Source: Pseudomonadota bacterium
Lineage (GTDB): Bacteria; Pseudomonadota; Alphaproteobacteria; Rhizobiales; Hyphomicrobiaceae
Length of the DNA: 19,759 nt
Direction of reading: 5' to 3'
Assembly: GCA_003242645.1 (NCBI GenBank)
Contig: QGVC01000018.1
Location: 1-19,759, forward strand
A program made the position numbers and the translations under genes. The notes beneath the pieces were generated by a model. The model had not been told where the DNA came from, made no database searches, and saw nothing but the letters and a program-made list of their open reading frames with translations. Below, piece by piece: positions 13,512-19,759 of this stretch (its first letter is position 1; every line of letters begins with the position of its first letter).

Positions 13512-14708
13512 TCAATGCACCCGTTCCACGGCGATCGCGGTTGCCTCGCCGCCGCCGATACATAGAGCGGCAACGCCTTTCGTCTCGCCGTACTTCTCCA
13601 TCGCGGACAAGAGCGTGACGATGATGCGCGCACCGGATGCGCCAATCGGATGCCCAAGCGCGCACGCGCCGCCATGCACGTTCACCTTGTCGTGTGGGAG
13701 ATCGAGGTCCCGCATGGCTGCCATGGTCACCACGGCAAAGGCTTCGTTGATCTCATAGAGGCCGACGTCGTGCGCGCGCCAGCCGACCGCTTCGAGCAGC
13801 TTCGCGATGGCGCCGATAGGGGCCGTCGTGAACCATGCCGGCGCCTGGGCGTGCGTCGCCGTGCCCACGATGCGCGCAAGGGGCTGGAGCTTGCGCCGCT
13901 TCGCCTCGCTTTCGCGCATCAGGATGAGAGCAGCCGCCCCGTCGGAAATGGAGCTGGAGTTGGCCGGCGTGACCGTGCCGCCTTCGCGGAACGCAGGCTT
14001 GAGATGCGGGATCTTCTCGGGATCGGCAGTGAAGGGCTGCTCGTCGCGGGCCACCTCGGTCGAGCCTTTCCGCCCCTTCACTGTTACGGGCACGATTTCC
14101 TTTGCGAACGATCCGTCCTCGTTGGCTTTCCGCGCCCGCTTCAGGCTCTCGAGCGCAAAGGCATCCTGCGCTTCACGCGTGAACTGATAAGCCTGTGCCG
14201 TATCCTCCGCGAACGTGCCCATCAGCCGACCTTTGTCGTAAGCGTCCTCAAGGCCGTCTAAGAACATGTGGTCGTAAACCTGCCCATGGCCGAGGCGTTG
14301 GCCGGAGCGCATCTTGGGGAGGAGATACGGGGCATTCGTCATGCTCTCCATGCCGCCAGCCAAGATGATGTCGTTTGGCCGGGCATGCAGGCTCTCGTAA
14401 GCCATCATGACTGTCTTCATGCCGGACCCGCACATCTTGTTGACGGTCGTGCAGGGCACATGGTCGGGCAATCCGGCGCCGCGGGAGGCCTGCCGTGCGG
14501 GAGCTTGGCCCTGGCCCGCCGGTAGCACACAGCCCATCAGGACCTCGCTGATTTCATCGGGCTCGACGCCCGCCCGCTCGACGGCAGCCTTGACGGCAAT
14601 AGCGCCAAGCTCCGGAGCAGAAAGGCTTGCGAACGCACCCTGAAAGCTGCCGATAGGTGTCCGCGCGGCTGAGACGATGACGACAGGATCAGAAGCGGTC
14701 GTTGTCAT
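13512..14708 (-). CDS. Acetyl-CoA C-acetyltransferase (thiolase)
   Basis: This 398-residue degradative/biosynthetic-type thiolase condenses two acetyl-CoA to acetoacetyl-CoA, or performs the reverse. The nucleophile Cys93 lies in NKMCGSGMK, the NEAFA loop is at 321-325, His353 is in GGACALGHPIGASG, and the second catalytic Cys383 is in ALCIGGGEA. All active-site elements are present and the length is normal. The enzyme may serve beta-oxidation, amino-acid catabolism or polyhydroxybutyrate synthesis (PhaA-type); no phaB, phaC or CoA-transferase gene is next to it, so I leave the symbol blank. The ATG at 14708 is preceded by a duplicated GAGCGAGG-containing segment that can supply the ribosome-binding site. 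The gene follows icd on the same strand, but the strong hairpins at 14837-14892 probably separate the transcripts. Confidence 0.95.
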   Translation of the reverse strand: MTTTASDPVVIVSAARTPIGSFQGAFASLSAPELGAIAVKAAVERAGVEPDEISEVLMGCVLPAGQGQAPARQASRGAGLPDHVPCTTVNKMCGSGMKTVMMAYESLHARPNDIILAGGMESMTNAPYLLPKMRSGQRLGHGQVYDHMFLDGLEDAYDKGRLMGTFAEDTAQAYQFTREAQDAFALESLKRARKANEDGSFAKEIVPVTVKGRKGSTEVARDEQPFTADPEKIPHLKPAFREGGTVTPANSSSISDGAAALILMRESEAKRRKLQPLARIVGTATHAQAPAWFTTAPIGAIAKLLEAVGWRAHDVGLYEINEAFAVVTMAAMRDLDLPHDKVNVHGGACALGHPIGASGARIIVTLLSAMEKYGETKGVAALCIGGGEATAIAVERVH

Positions 14709-14715
14709 GGGTGGA

Positions 14716-14741
14716 GCCTCGCTCGATGGCCTCGCTCGATG
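14716..14741. repeat. Perfect tandem 13-bp duplication in the thiolase leader
   Basis: GCCTCGCTCGATG occurs twice back to back, at 14716-14728 and 14729-14741, immediately before the thiolase start codon (14708, minus strand). On the minus strand each copy contains GAGCGAGG, so the Shine-Dalgarno-like sequence is duplicated. It could be a simple slippage event with an effect on translation. Confidence 0.65.
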
Positions 14742-14836
14742 GAGTTTTGCAACGCATCACAACACCGGGCGGCAGCGAGGTCAACGCGGCATGGGCGTGA
14801 TCCGCTGTCTGATCGAAACGGCGGTTCGGGCATTGG

Positions 14837-14892
14837 CCCTTGGGCGCCTCGGAAGCGCCCAAGGGGTTCATTCTGAGGCGCGAACGCCTCAG
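14837..14892 (-). terminator. Two tandem hairpins after icd
   Basis: Reading from icd, the first hairpin is a perfect 8-bp stem with a UUCG loop (arms 14892-14885 and 14880-14873), which overlaps the icd stop codon at 14891-14889. The second, 8 bases (7 unpaired) further on, is a perfect 11-bp stem CCCTTGGGCGC/GCGCCCAAGGG (14837-14847 and 14855-14865, 7-nt loop). Neither has a proper U-tract, but two such stable stems at the end of a metabolic gene act most plausibly as transcript-end or 3'-protection structures. Confidence 0.6.
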
Positions 14893-16103
14893 GCCCCCAT
14901 AGCCTTCCGCAGGTTCTCTTCGACCTTGTCGAGGAAGCCGGTGGTCGAGAGCCACTTCTGGTCGGCGCCGACGAGGAGTGCGAGGTCCTTCGTCATGTAG
15001 CCGGCCTCGACGGTCTCGATGCAGACCCGCTCCAGCGTCTGCGCGAAGTTCGCGAGCTCGGGGTTGTCATCGAGCTTGGCGCGGTGGGCGAGTCCGCGGG
15101 TCCAGGCGAAGATCGAAGCGATCGAGTTGGTGGAGGTCTCTCTGCCCTTCTGATACTCGCGGTAGTGACGCGTCACCGTGCCGTGAGCCGCCTCGGCCTC
15201 TACGGTCTTGCCATCGGGCGTCATCAGGACGCTCGTCATGAGACCGAGCGAGCCGAAGCCCTGGGCCACCGAGTCGGACTGCACGTCGCCATCATAGTTC
15301 TTACAGGCCCAGACGTAGCCGCCCGACCACTTCAGCGCCGAGGCGACCATGTCGTCGATCAGACGGTGCTCGTAGGTGAGGCCGCGCTTCTCGAACTCCG
15401 CCTTGAACTCGTTTTCGTAGATCTCCTGGAAGATGTCCTTGAAGCGGCCGTCGTACTCCTTGAGGATGGTGTTCTTGGTCGAGAGGTAGAGGGGATAATT
15501 CCGCGCGAGGGCGTAGTTGAACGAGGCGCGCGCGAAATCCCGGATGGAGTCATCGAGGTTGTACATTGCTAAGGCAACGCCCGAGCCCGGCGCGTTGAAG
15601 ACCTCGCGCTCGATGACGGTGCCATCCTCTCCTTCGAACTTGATCGTCAGCTTGCCCTTGCCTGGGAACTTGAAGTCGGTGGCGCGGTATTGGTCGCCGA
15701 AGGCATGACGCCCGATGATGATCGGCTGCGTCCAGCCCGGCACCAGCCGCGGGATGTTCTTGCAGATGATGGGCTCGCGGAAGATGACGCCGCCGAGGAT
15801 GTTACGGATGGTGCCGTTCGGCGACTTCCACATCTGCTTGAGGCCGAATTCCTTCACCCGCGCTTCATCCGGCGTGATGGTGGCGCATTTTACGCCGACG
15901 CCGTGCTTCTTGATGGCGTGCGCCGCGTCGATCGTGACTTGGTCGTTGGTGCGGTCCCGGTTCTCGATGCCGAGGTCGTAGTACTCGAGATTCACATCAA
16001 GGTAGGGGTAGATGAGCTTCTCCTTGATGAGCTTCCAGATGATGCGAGTCATCTCGTCGCCGTCGAGCTCGACGACGGTTCCTGTGACCTTGATCTTCTT
16101 CAT
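14889..16103 (-). CDS. icd: NADP-dependent isocitrate dehydrogenase, homodimeric eukaryote-like type
   Basis: This 404-residue enzyme oxidises isocitrate to 2-oxoglutarate in the TCA cycle and produces NADPH. It begins [21 protein letters not shown], the standard start of the subfamily II (mitochondrial/cytosolic-like) IDH that alphaproteobacteria use instead of the E. coli type. The substrate-binding segment S94-PNGTIR-N101, Arg109, Arg132 and Tyr139 are present, as are the metal-binding LIDDMVA region and the NADP-specifying [12 protein letters not shown] loop. The length is normal. Codon use is strongly biased to C/G-ending codons, as expected for high expression. The ATG at 16103 has a GGTGAG Shine-Dalgarno-like sequence upstream. 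Confidence 0.97.
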   Translation of the reverse strand: MKKIKVTGTVVELDGDEMTRIIWKLIKEKLIYPYLDVNLEYYDLGIENRDRTNDQVTIDAAHAIKKHGVGVKCATITPDEARVKEFGLKQMWKSPNGTIRNILGGVIFREPIICKNIPRLVPGWTQPIIIGRHAFGDQYRATDFKFPGKGKLTIKFEGEDGTVIEREVFNAPGSGVALAMYNLDDSIRDFARASFNYALARNYPLYLSTKNTILKEYDGRFKDIFQEIYENEFKAEFEKRGLTYEHRLIDDMVASALKWSGGYVWACKNYDGDVQSDSVAQGFGSLGLMTSVLMTPDGKTVEAEAAHGTVTRHYREYQKGRETSTNSIASIFAWTRGLAHRAKLDDNPELANFAQTLERVCIETVEAGYMTKDLALLVGADQKWLSTTGFLDKVEENLRKAMGA

Positions 16104-16417
16104 GTCGTTCTCACCAGATCGCGCGGGCTTCTAAAGACTTGGCGGCGCCGGCTGTCGGCCGGTGCCTGTCGCCCGGGGTCATAGACGGAACGGCGCGGGA
16201 ATCCAAGTGGCTTGGGGCGGGACGTCCCAAGGTGCCAGGCAACGGTTCGAAAGGTGCTCCTGGACAGCTTCCAATCCGCGAAGTCGCTTCCATTGGTTTG
16301 ATCGAGATTTGGCAGCCAACAATGCACGAGGATTTGCTCTGTTTACTGACGGTGCGCGTTACCAATACCCGTTTAATGTGCCCGCGCAATCGAACCAAAG
16401 CGGCCTACGAAAGTTGA
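16104..16417. other. Intergenic region between icd and the FkbM-type gene
   Basis: This 314-base gap separates divergent genes. It holds one stem-loop at 16144-16166 (9-bp arms GGCGCCGGC/GCCGGTGCC, one G-U pair on the plus strand, 5-nt loop), 41 bases upstream of the icd start. I see no protein gene with a ribosome-binding site, no EcfG-type motif, and no confident -10/-35 pair, though both flanking genes must have promoters here. Confidence 0.4.
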
Positions 16418-17365
16418 TTGCACGATCATAATCACCACGGAAGCTTCGTGCATTACAGTCGTCGAGTGCTGGATCGCGAGTTCTGGCGCAAAAGACGTCG
16501 CCGGCTGGTCGCGCGTGCCATCACGGGCGCGACGGGGCTGCTCGCATCAACGCCGCGACTACGTGGCCTTGCGCTCCGTGCTTTGCTTGATCGCCACCTG
16601 GCACCAGGAACGCTCTGTCTTGTCCCGTTTGGCGACCATGCACTCTACGTTGATCCCCGCGATGACAAGATCGCACTGAAGCTTATGCGCGGAAAATGTT
16701 GGCAGCGCCGCGAGCTGGAAACCGCGCTTGAGGTGCTGCGATCTGCGGGGGCCTTACGCGCCGGCGGTATGTTCATCGATGTTGGCGCCAACATAGGTGC
16801 ACTGGCTGTCTATGCCCTTAAGTCAGGCGTTTTCTCGAAGGTCATTGCCGCAGAGCCGGATCCCCACAACTTTGCAATATTGAAGCGCAATGTCGCTCTG
16901 AACGGCTTCGAGCAGCGTGTGCATGCTATAGAGGCTGCGGTGAGCAACACGAATGGTCATCTCATGCTCGCGCGTCACCGCAAGAACTACGGCGCTCACT
17001 CCGTTGAGGGCAGCGCACGCATCAACGCCACACAGACTATCACAGTAGACGCCGTTACGCTCGACGAAGTGCTGAGGCAGCAGGACGTCGCGCCCGAGGA
17101 GGTGGCGCTGGTGAAAATCGACGTGGAGGGCCACGAGCTGTCCGTGCTCGAGGGGATGGGGTCGCTTCTCCAGGCCCGGGTTCCGATATTGGTCGAACTC
17201 ACGGTTGGGCGCGGCGATGACGAACGCCTTGAGAAGTTCAAAGCCTTATTGTGTGCCTTCTACGAACACGTGCTGGATCTCTCGGATGAAACGTTGGCTG
17301 GCCAGGTGCAGCCGATTTCGGATTGTCGCTGGCGGAGCTCTCAGTCAGATCTGCTGATCTACTGA
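16418..17365 (+). CDS. FkbM family SAM-dependent methyltransferase
   Basis: This protein is up to 315 residues long and has a basic N-terminus, a central Rossmann-type methyltransferase and the FkbM signatures. The SAM-binding loop is FIDVGANIGALA (D121-G127), the acidic loop is EPDPHNFAILKRNVALNG (146-163), and the hallmark is KIDVEGHE (233-240). FkbM-type enzymes O-methylate sugars or other small molecules in polysaccharide and natural-product pathways; no glycosyltransferase genes flank it, so the substrate is unknown. The start is uncertain: the frame opens with TTG at 16418 and has GTG at 16448, neither with a strong Shine-Dalgarno sequence, and no ATG lies before the conserved part begins. 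It is followed by a 110-base gap and then the TrmJ-type gene on the same strand. Confidence 0.85.
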   Translation: MHDHNHHGSFVHYSRRVLDREFWRKRRRRLVARAITGATGLLASTPRLRGLALRALLDRHLAPGTLCLVPFGDHALYVDPRDDKIALKLMRGKCWQRRELETALEVLRSAGALRAGGMFIDVGANIGALAVYALKSGVFSKVIAAEPDPHNFAILKRNVALNGFEQRVHAIEAAVSNTNGHLMLARHRKNYGAHSVEGSARINATQTITVDAVTLDEVLRQQDVAPEEVALVKIDVEGHELSVLEGMGSLLQARVPILVELTVGRGDDERLEKFKALLCAFYEHVLDLSDETLAGQVQPISDCRWRSSQSDLLIY

Positions 17366-17475
17366 CGCGTGCCCTTTTCGAGTCTATCAGCCAGAACTGT
17401 TGCCCTCCCCTTCGGCGTTCGTTACGCGAGTATTGCCGTCGGTCGACCATTACATGAGGACAGCAGGCCCGGACG

Positions 17476-18732
17476 ATGCGCGCCGTCAACCCAAAGCACC
17501 CAAAGACTCAGGCGCCCACGGTGGAGTCGACCGAACTCACTGTCGCCGAGATCGTGAGCACGGCCTATCACGAGGGGGTGGAAGCCGCGTGCCAACTCGC
17601 CGAGCCGCTGCTTTCCCAGGTTGAGGTCCGCGCCGCTATCACGTTCTGTGCCGATGAAGCCTGCGTAGCCGCAGAGGCGTACTGCCAGGGCTGCCGGAAG
17701 TGGACCGAAAAGGAGGGTCTGGCGACCTTCGACCAGTATTGCAGGCGCTTCTCGTCCATCAGGTTCGCCGATAGCGGCCTGAAGCTGGAGCCCGGCGGAC
17801 CATTGCCACCGGTTGTCTTCCGGTCTCTCGATGAGCTGGCGAAAACGTGGGCCGGGGAGGAGTATTGGTTTCTGGCCCGCCGGGTCATTCGGCGATTGAA
17901 GAAGCTCGAGGACCCGCGGCCAAAGCAGCTCGCCGGAATCGACGAGGATGCGCTGCCGAGCCCGGCGCTGATCCTGGTGCGACCACAGCTCGCGGACAAC
18001 ATCGGCATGGCCGCCCGCGCCATGGCGAACTTTGGGCTCGACGACTTACGGCTCGTCGAGCCACGCGACGGCTGGCCAAACGAAAAGGCTCGCGCCGCGG
18101 CTGCCGGTGCGAACTTCATCATCGACGCGGCAAAGGCAACTGGGAGCTTGGCTGAAGCTATTGCCGACCTGAATTTCGTCTGCGCCACAACGGCGCGGCA
18201 ACGCGATCTCGCAAAGCCGGTGCTCACGCCGGAGCAGGCGGCTCAGGAAATTCACAGGCGCACGGAGCTAGGGCAGCGCTGTGGAATCATCTTCGGTCCG
18301 GAGCGGTCGGGCCTTGAGACGGACGAGGTTGCCATGGCGGACGCTATCGTCATGGTGCCGGTCAATCCGCGTTTCGCCTCGCTCAACCTTGCCCAGGCCG
18401 TCCTGCTCGTGAGCTACGAATGGCTCAAAGAGACGAGGCGGGGTACCCTTGGCCGTGTAACGCCTTACGAGTCTGAATTAAGGCCAGGTCTCAACACGCG
18501 CGGTTCCCGTCCGGCCACCAAGGAGGAGCTCTACGGCTTCTTCGATCATCTCGAGTCCGAGCTTGCCAGGCTCGGATTTTTCAACCCGCCGCATCGGCGT
18601 CAGGTGGTGATGCGCAACATCAAGTCGATGTTCTCTCGCATGGACGCCACCGAGCAGGAGGTCCGGACCCTGCGTGGCATCGTGGCCACGCTTGCTCATG
18701 GCAAAGGCGCGGGCCGCAAAACACCATCCTAA
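17476..18732 (+). CDS. TrmJ-type SPOUT RNA methyltransferase with a Cys-rich N-terminal extension
   Basis: This protein has 418 residues. From about 158 onward it is a TrmH/TrmJ-family SPOUT 2'-O-methyltransferase: ILVRPQLADNIGMAARAMANFG (motif 1, Asn175 and Arg181), GIIFGPERSGL (270-280) and SLNLAQAV (302-309). A C-terminal helical segment, GFFNPPHRRQVVMRNIKSMF...TEQEVRTLRG, matches TrmJ, which methylates position 32 of tRNAs. E. coli TrmJ is about 246 residues, so residues 1-155 are an addition. They contain a helical, DUF433-like stretch (TVAEIVSTAYHEGVEAACQL, 22-41; VRAAITFCADEAC, 51-63), a Cys cluster C58-x4-C63-x6-C70-x2-C73 plus C39 and C89, and a basic helix EEYWFLARRVIRRLKK (128-143). 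The frame is unbroken, so this is one fused product unless an internal start is used. The Shine-Dalgarno sequence is weak. Confidence 0.85.
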   Translation: MRAVNPKHPKTQAPTVESTELTVAEIVSTAYHEGVEAACQLAEPLLSQVEVRAAITFCADEACVAAEAYCQGCRKWTEKEGLATFDQYCRRFSSIRFADSGLKLEPGGPLPPVVFRSLDELAKTWAGEEYWFLARRVIRRLKKLEDPRPKQLAGIDEDALPSPALILVRPQLADNIGMAARAMANFGLDDLRLVEPRDGWPNEKARAAAAGANFIIDAAKATGSLAEAIADLNFVCATTARQRDLAKPVLTPEQAAQEIHRRTELGQRCGIIFGPERSGLETDEVAMADAIVMVPVNPRFASLNLAQAVLLVSYEWLKETRRGTLGRVTPYESELRPGLNTRGSRPATKEELYGFFDHLESELARLGFFNPPHRRQVVMRNIKSMFSRMDATEQEVRTLRGIVATLAHGKGAGRKTPS

Positions 18733-18795
18733 AGTGCCTTGATTATGCCTACTTTCGAGCCGAACCACCGCACAATGCTGTGGGAGGACGGAATT

Positions 18796-18810
18796 GTTGC
18801 GGGCCGCAAC
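18796..18810. promoter_or_regulatory. 15-bp perfect dyad upstream of the exported-protein gene
   Basis: GTTGCGGGCCGCAAC is a perfect palindrome of 7-bp arms around one central base, 28 bases before the ATG at 18839. It is too tight for a hairpin and looks more like an operator for a dimeric regulator. It could be chance in GC-rich DNA; no regulator gene is adjacent. Confidence 0.3.
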
Positions 18811-18838
18811 GACGTGGGCAGATTTCAAGGATTGATAA

Positions 18839-19438
18839 ATGCGCAAGATCTGGACCGCTGGGATGCGAGCTGTAGGGTTCGTGCTCGTCGCGCTGATGCT
18901 CAATCTCGCACCTGCAAGCGCGCAAGAGCTCAGTGATCGTGCCGTCAGGGCGTTCATGAACTACGCGTGGGCGCTCACGCCGGCCAAGTTCACGAAGCCG
19001 GACGGGACCTCGGTCCTGATCGACAAGAAGGACCGGAGCAAGGTCGAAATTCCGATGGATGTCGCGCGCGAGGTCATCAAGGTCGGTCGGCTGACCGCGC
19101 ACGCGCAGATTTGCGAGCTCCCGGAGGACCAGGTCGCCAACTACCGCTCGCTGATGCGGCGCGAGGAAGCCAAGGGCAAGTGGACCGAGCAGCAGATCAT
19201 CTACATCAACCAGCTGCACCTCACGACCGTGATGCTGCTGACCGGCAAGATCAAGCTGGTCGAGAAGACGGAAGGCGGGAAGGAAGTCGTCATCGAAGAG
19301 CCGGACAAGGAAGAGGCTTATACCTGCACCGACGAGCAGCGTAAGAAGGTGAAGGAGCTGATTGCCGCTTACATTGCCACTGAGCCGAAGAGCGAGCAGT
19401 CGAAGGCGGCTCAGGCTCCGGCGCCGGTCAAGAAGTGA
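18839..19438 (+). CDS. Exported protein of unknown function
   Basis: This 199-residue protein has a clear Sec signal peptide: basic start, hydrophobic core (about 11-23) and a cleavage site Ala26-Ser27-Ala28 before Gln29. The mature domain is helical and highly charged. It has two Cys (92 in AQICELP and 163 in AYTCTDE) that could form a disulfide, and a Lys/Ala/Pro-rich tail. I do not recognise a named family; proteins of this kind occur in rhizobial genomes but without known role. The ATG at 18839 follows AAGGA at a good distance. A hairpin followed by an AT-rich tract (19509-19536) lies after the gene and before rpsD. It is in the same direction as the TrmJ-type gene, 106 bases downstream, and probably has its own promoter. 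Confidence 0.8.
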   Translation: MRKIWTAGMRAVGFVLVALMLNLAPASAQELSDRAVRAFMNYAWALTPAKFTKPDGTSVLIDKKDRSKVEIPMDVAREVIKVGRLTAHAQICELPEDQVANYRSLMRREEAKGKWTEQQIIYINQLHLTTVMLLTGKIKLVEKTEGGKEVVIEEPDKEEAYTCTDEQRKKVKELIAAYIATEPKSEQSKAAQAPAPVKK

Positions 19439-19508
19439 GGCCAAAAGCCTGACCTCCAGAGCGCCCAAGTCGTTGACGGGTTGCTCTATTCTGGTTATGG
19501 AAGCTTCC

Positions 19509-19536
19509 GCGGGCCTCGGTGGCCCGCATTTGATTT
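19509..19536 (+). terminator. Intrinsic terminator between the exported-protein gene and rpsD
   Basis: A perfect 7-bp stem GCGGGCC/GGCCCGC (19509-19515 and 19521-19527, loop TCGGT) is followed by ATTTGATTT. The tail is a weak but plausible U-tract. It ends transcription from the upstream gene or, if a promoter lies at 19473-19500 (a TTGACG followed by a poor -10), attenuates the rpsD leader. Confidence 0.6.
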
Positions 19537-19577
19537 GCGCACCCGTGGCAGCGGTCCGAAGTGGTCGTTGCCTGTCG

Positions 19578-19594
19578 GCCCGGGCGAGCCGGGC
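19578..19594 (+). promoter_or_regulatory. Small hairpin in the rpsD leader region
   Basis: GCCCGG/CCGGGC (19578-19583 and 19589-19594, 5-nt loop) lies about 50 bases before the rpsD start and is followed by the purine-rich AGAGGAGGGGG. Ribosomal protein S4 represses its own mRNA in several bacteria by binding leader structures, so this may be a regulatory element. That is inference; the element is short. Confidence 0.3.
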
Positions 19595-19646
19595 AGAGGA
19601 GGGGGCGCTCCACAGCCATTGCGCTAGATTTTGGAGTGCCACGAAA

Positions 19647-19759
19647 ATGACGAAGCGCATTAGCGCGAAGTACAAGATCGATCGCCGCCTCGGTGAGAAC
19701 ATCTGGGGCCGTCCTAAGAGCCCCATCAACAAGCGCGACAGCCGCCCCGGCCAGCACGG
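19647..19759 (+). CDS. rpsD: 30S ribosomal protein S4, N-terminal part (runs off right edge)
   Basis: The last 113 bases encode [20 protein letters not shown] and then [18 protein letters not shown], the typical alphaproteobacterial S4 N-terminus. S4 is a primary 16S rRNA-binding protein that nucleates 30S assembly and can autoregulate its expression. The frame is open to the window end, so the remaining four fifths or so of the roughly 205-residue protein lie outside. The ATG at 19647 has GGAG at 19633-19636 upstream. This gene stands alone here rather than in the alpha operon, as is usual in alphaproteobacteria. Confidence 0.95.
   Translation, partial: MTKRISAKYKIDRRLGENIWGRPKSPINKRDSRPGQH

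Noticed and set aside
15084..15572. 162-codon plus-strand frame inside icd
   Set aside because: It is an antisense shadow of the highly codon-biased icd gene, where long opposite frames are expected.
1..19759. Search for CRISPR arrays, insertion sequences, toxin-antitoxin pairs or phage genes
   Set aside because: I saw no spaced identical repeats beyond the two short tandem duplications, no transposase or integrase motifs, and no defence-gene signatures.

Overview
The window is a high-GC chromosomal segment with ordinary bacterial gene density. It looks like an alphaproteobacterium, most likely of the order Hyphomicrobiales (Rhizobiales). The evidence is a TPR (YfgM-like)/bamB/der operon, an HWE-family sensor kinase, a eukaryote-like homodimeric NADP-isocitrate dehydrogenase, a long AI-2E-family transporter with the C-terminal soluble domain seen in rhizobial relatives, and several promoters of the alphaproteobacterial general stress sigma factor type (EcfG: GGAAC, 16-17 bases, CGTT). 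The genus cannot be read from the sequence. There is no phage, transposon, CRISPR array or tRNA gene that I can support.

Layout, left to right. 1-285: the 5' part of an unidentified minus-strand gene that runs off the left edge. 560-1162: an NnrU-family membrane protein. 1364-4894: an envelope and ribosome biogenesis operon (TPR membrane protein, BamB lipoprotein, Der GTPase). 4852-6834 (minus): an AI-2E-family transporter whose 3' end overlaps der tail to tail. 6835-7506: a complex intergenic region with three perfect EcfG-type promoters, a candidate minus-strand small RNA ending in an intrinsic terminator, and a roughly 300-base structured leader. 7507-9954: an orphan PAS-PAS-HWE sensor kinase. 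10168-11016: an SDR oxidoreductase of the stress-induced YghA/GSP39 type with its own EcfG-type promoter. 11259-11438: a small unknown protein, possibly also behind an EcfG-like promoter. 11460-13289: a rhodanese, a small lipoprotein and a DUF218/YdcF-type membrane protein. 13512-16103 (minus): acetyl-CoA acetyltransferase and isocitrate dehydrogenase (central metabolism), separated by strong hairpins. 16418-18732: an FkbM-type methyltransferase and a TrmJ-type RNA methyltransferase carrying an unusual Cys-rich N-terminal extension. 18839-19438: a small exported protein. 19647 to the end: the start of rpsD.

The most interesting part is 6.9-11.4 kb. EcfG-type motifs lie before the kinase, before the SDR gene, upstream of the transporter/candidate sRNA, and in degenerate form before the small ORF. 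HWE kinases are the family that feeds phosphate into the PhyR-NepR-EcfG partner-switch, so this looks like a stress-response island in which a kinase of that family would itself be under general-stress control (inference). No ecfG, nepR or phyR gene is visible in the window. A second notable item is the TrmJ fusion, and a third is the SDR with Arg in place of the catalytic Lys.
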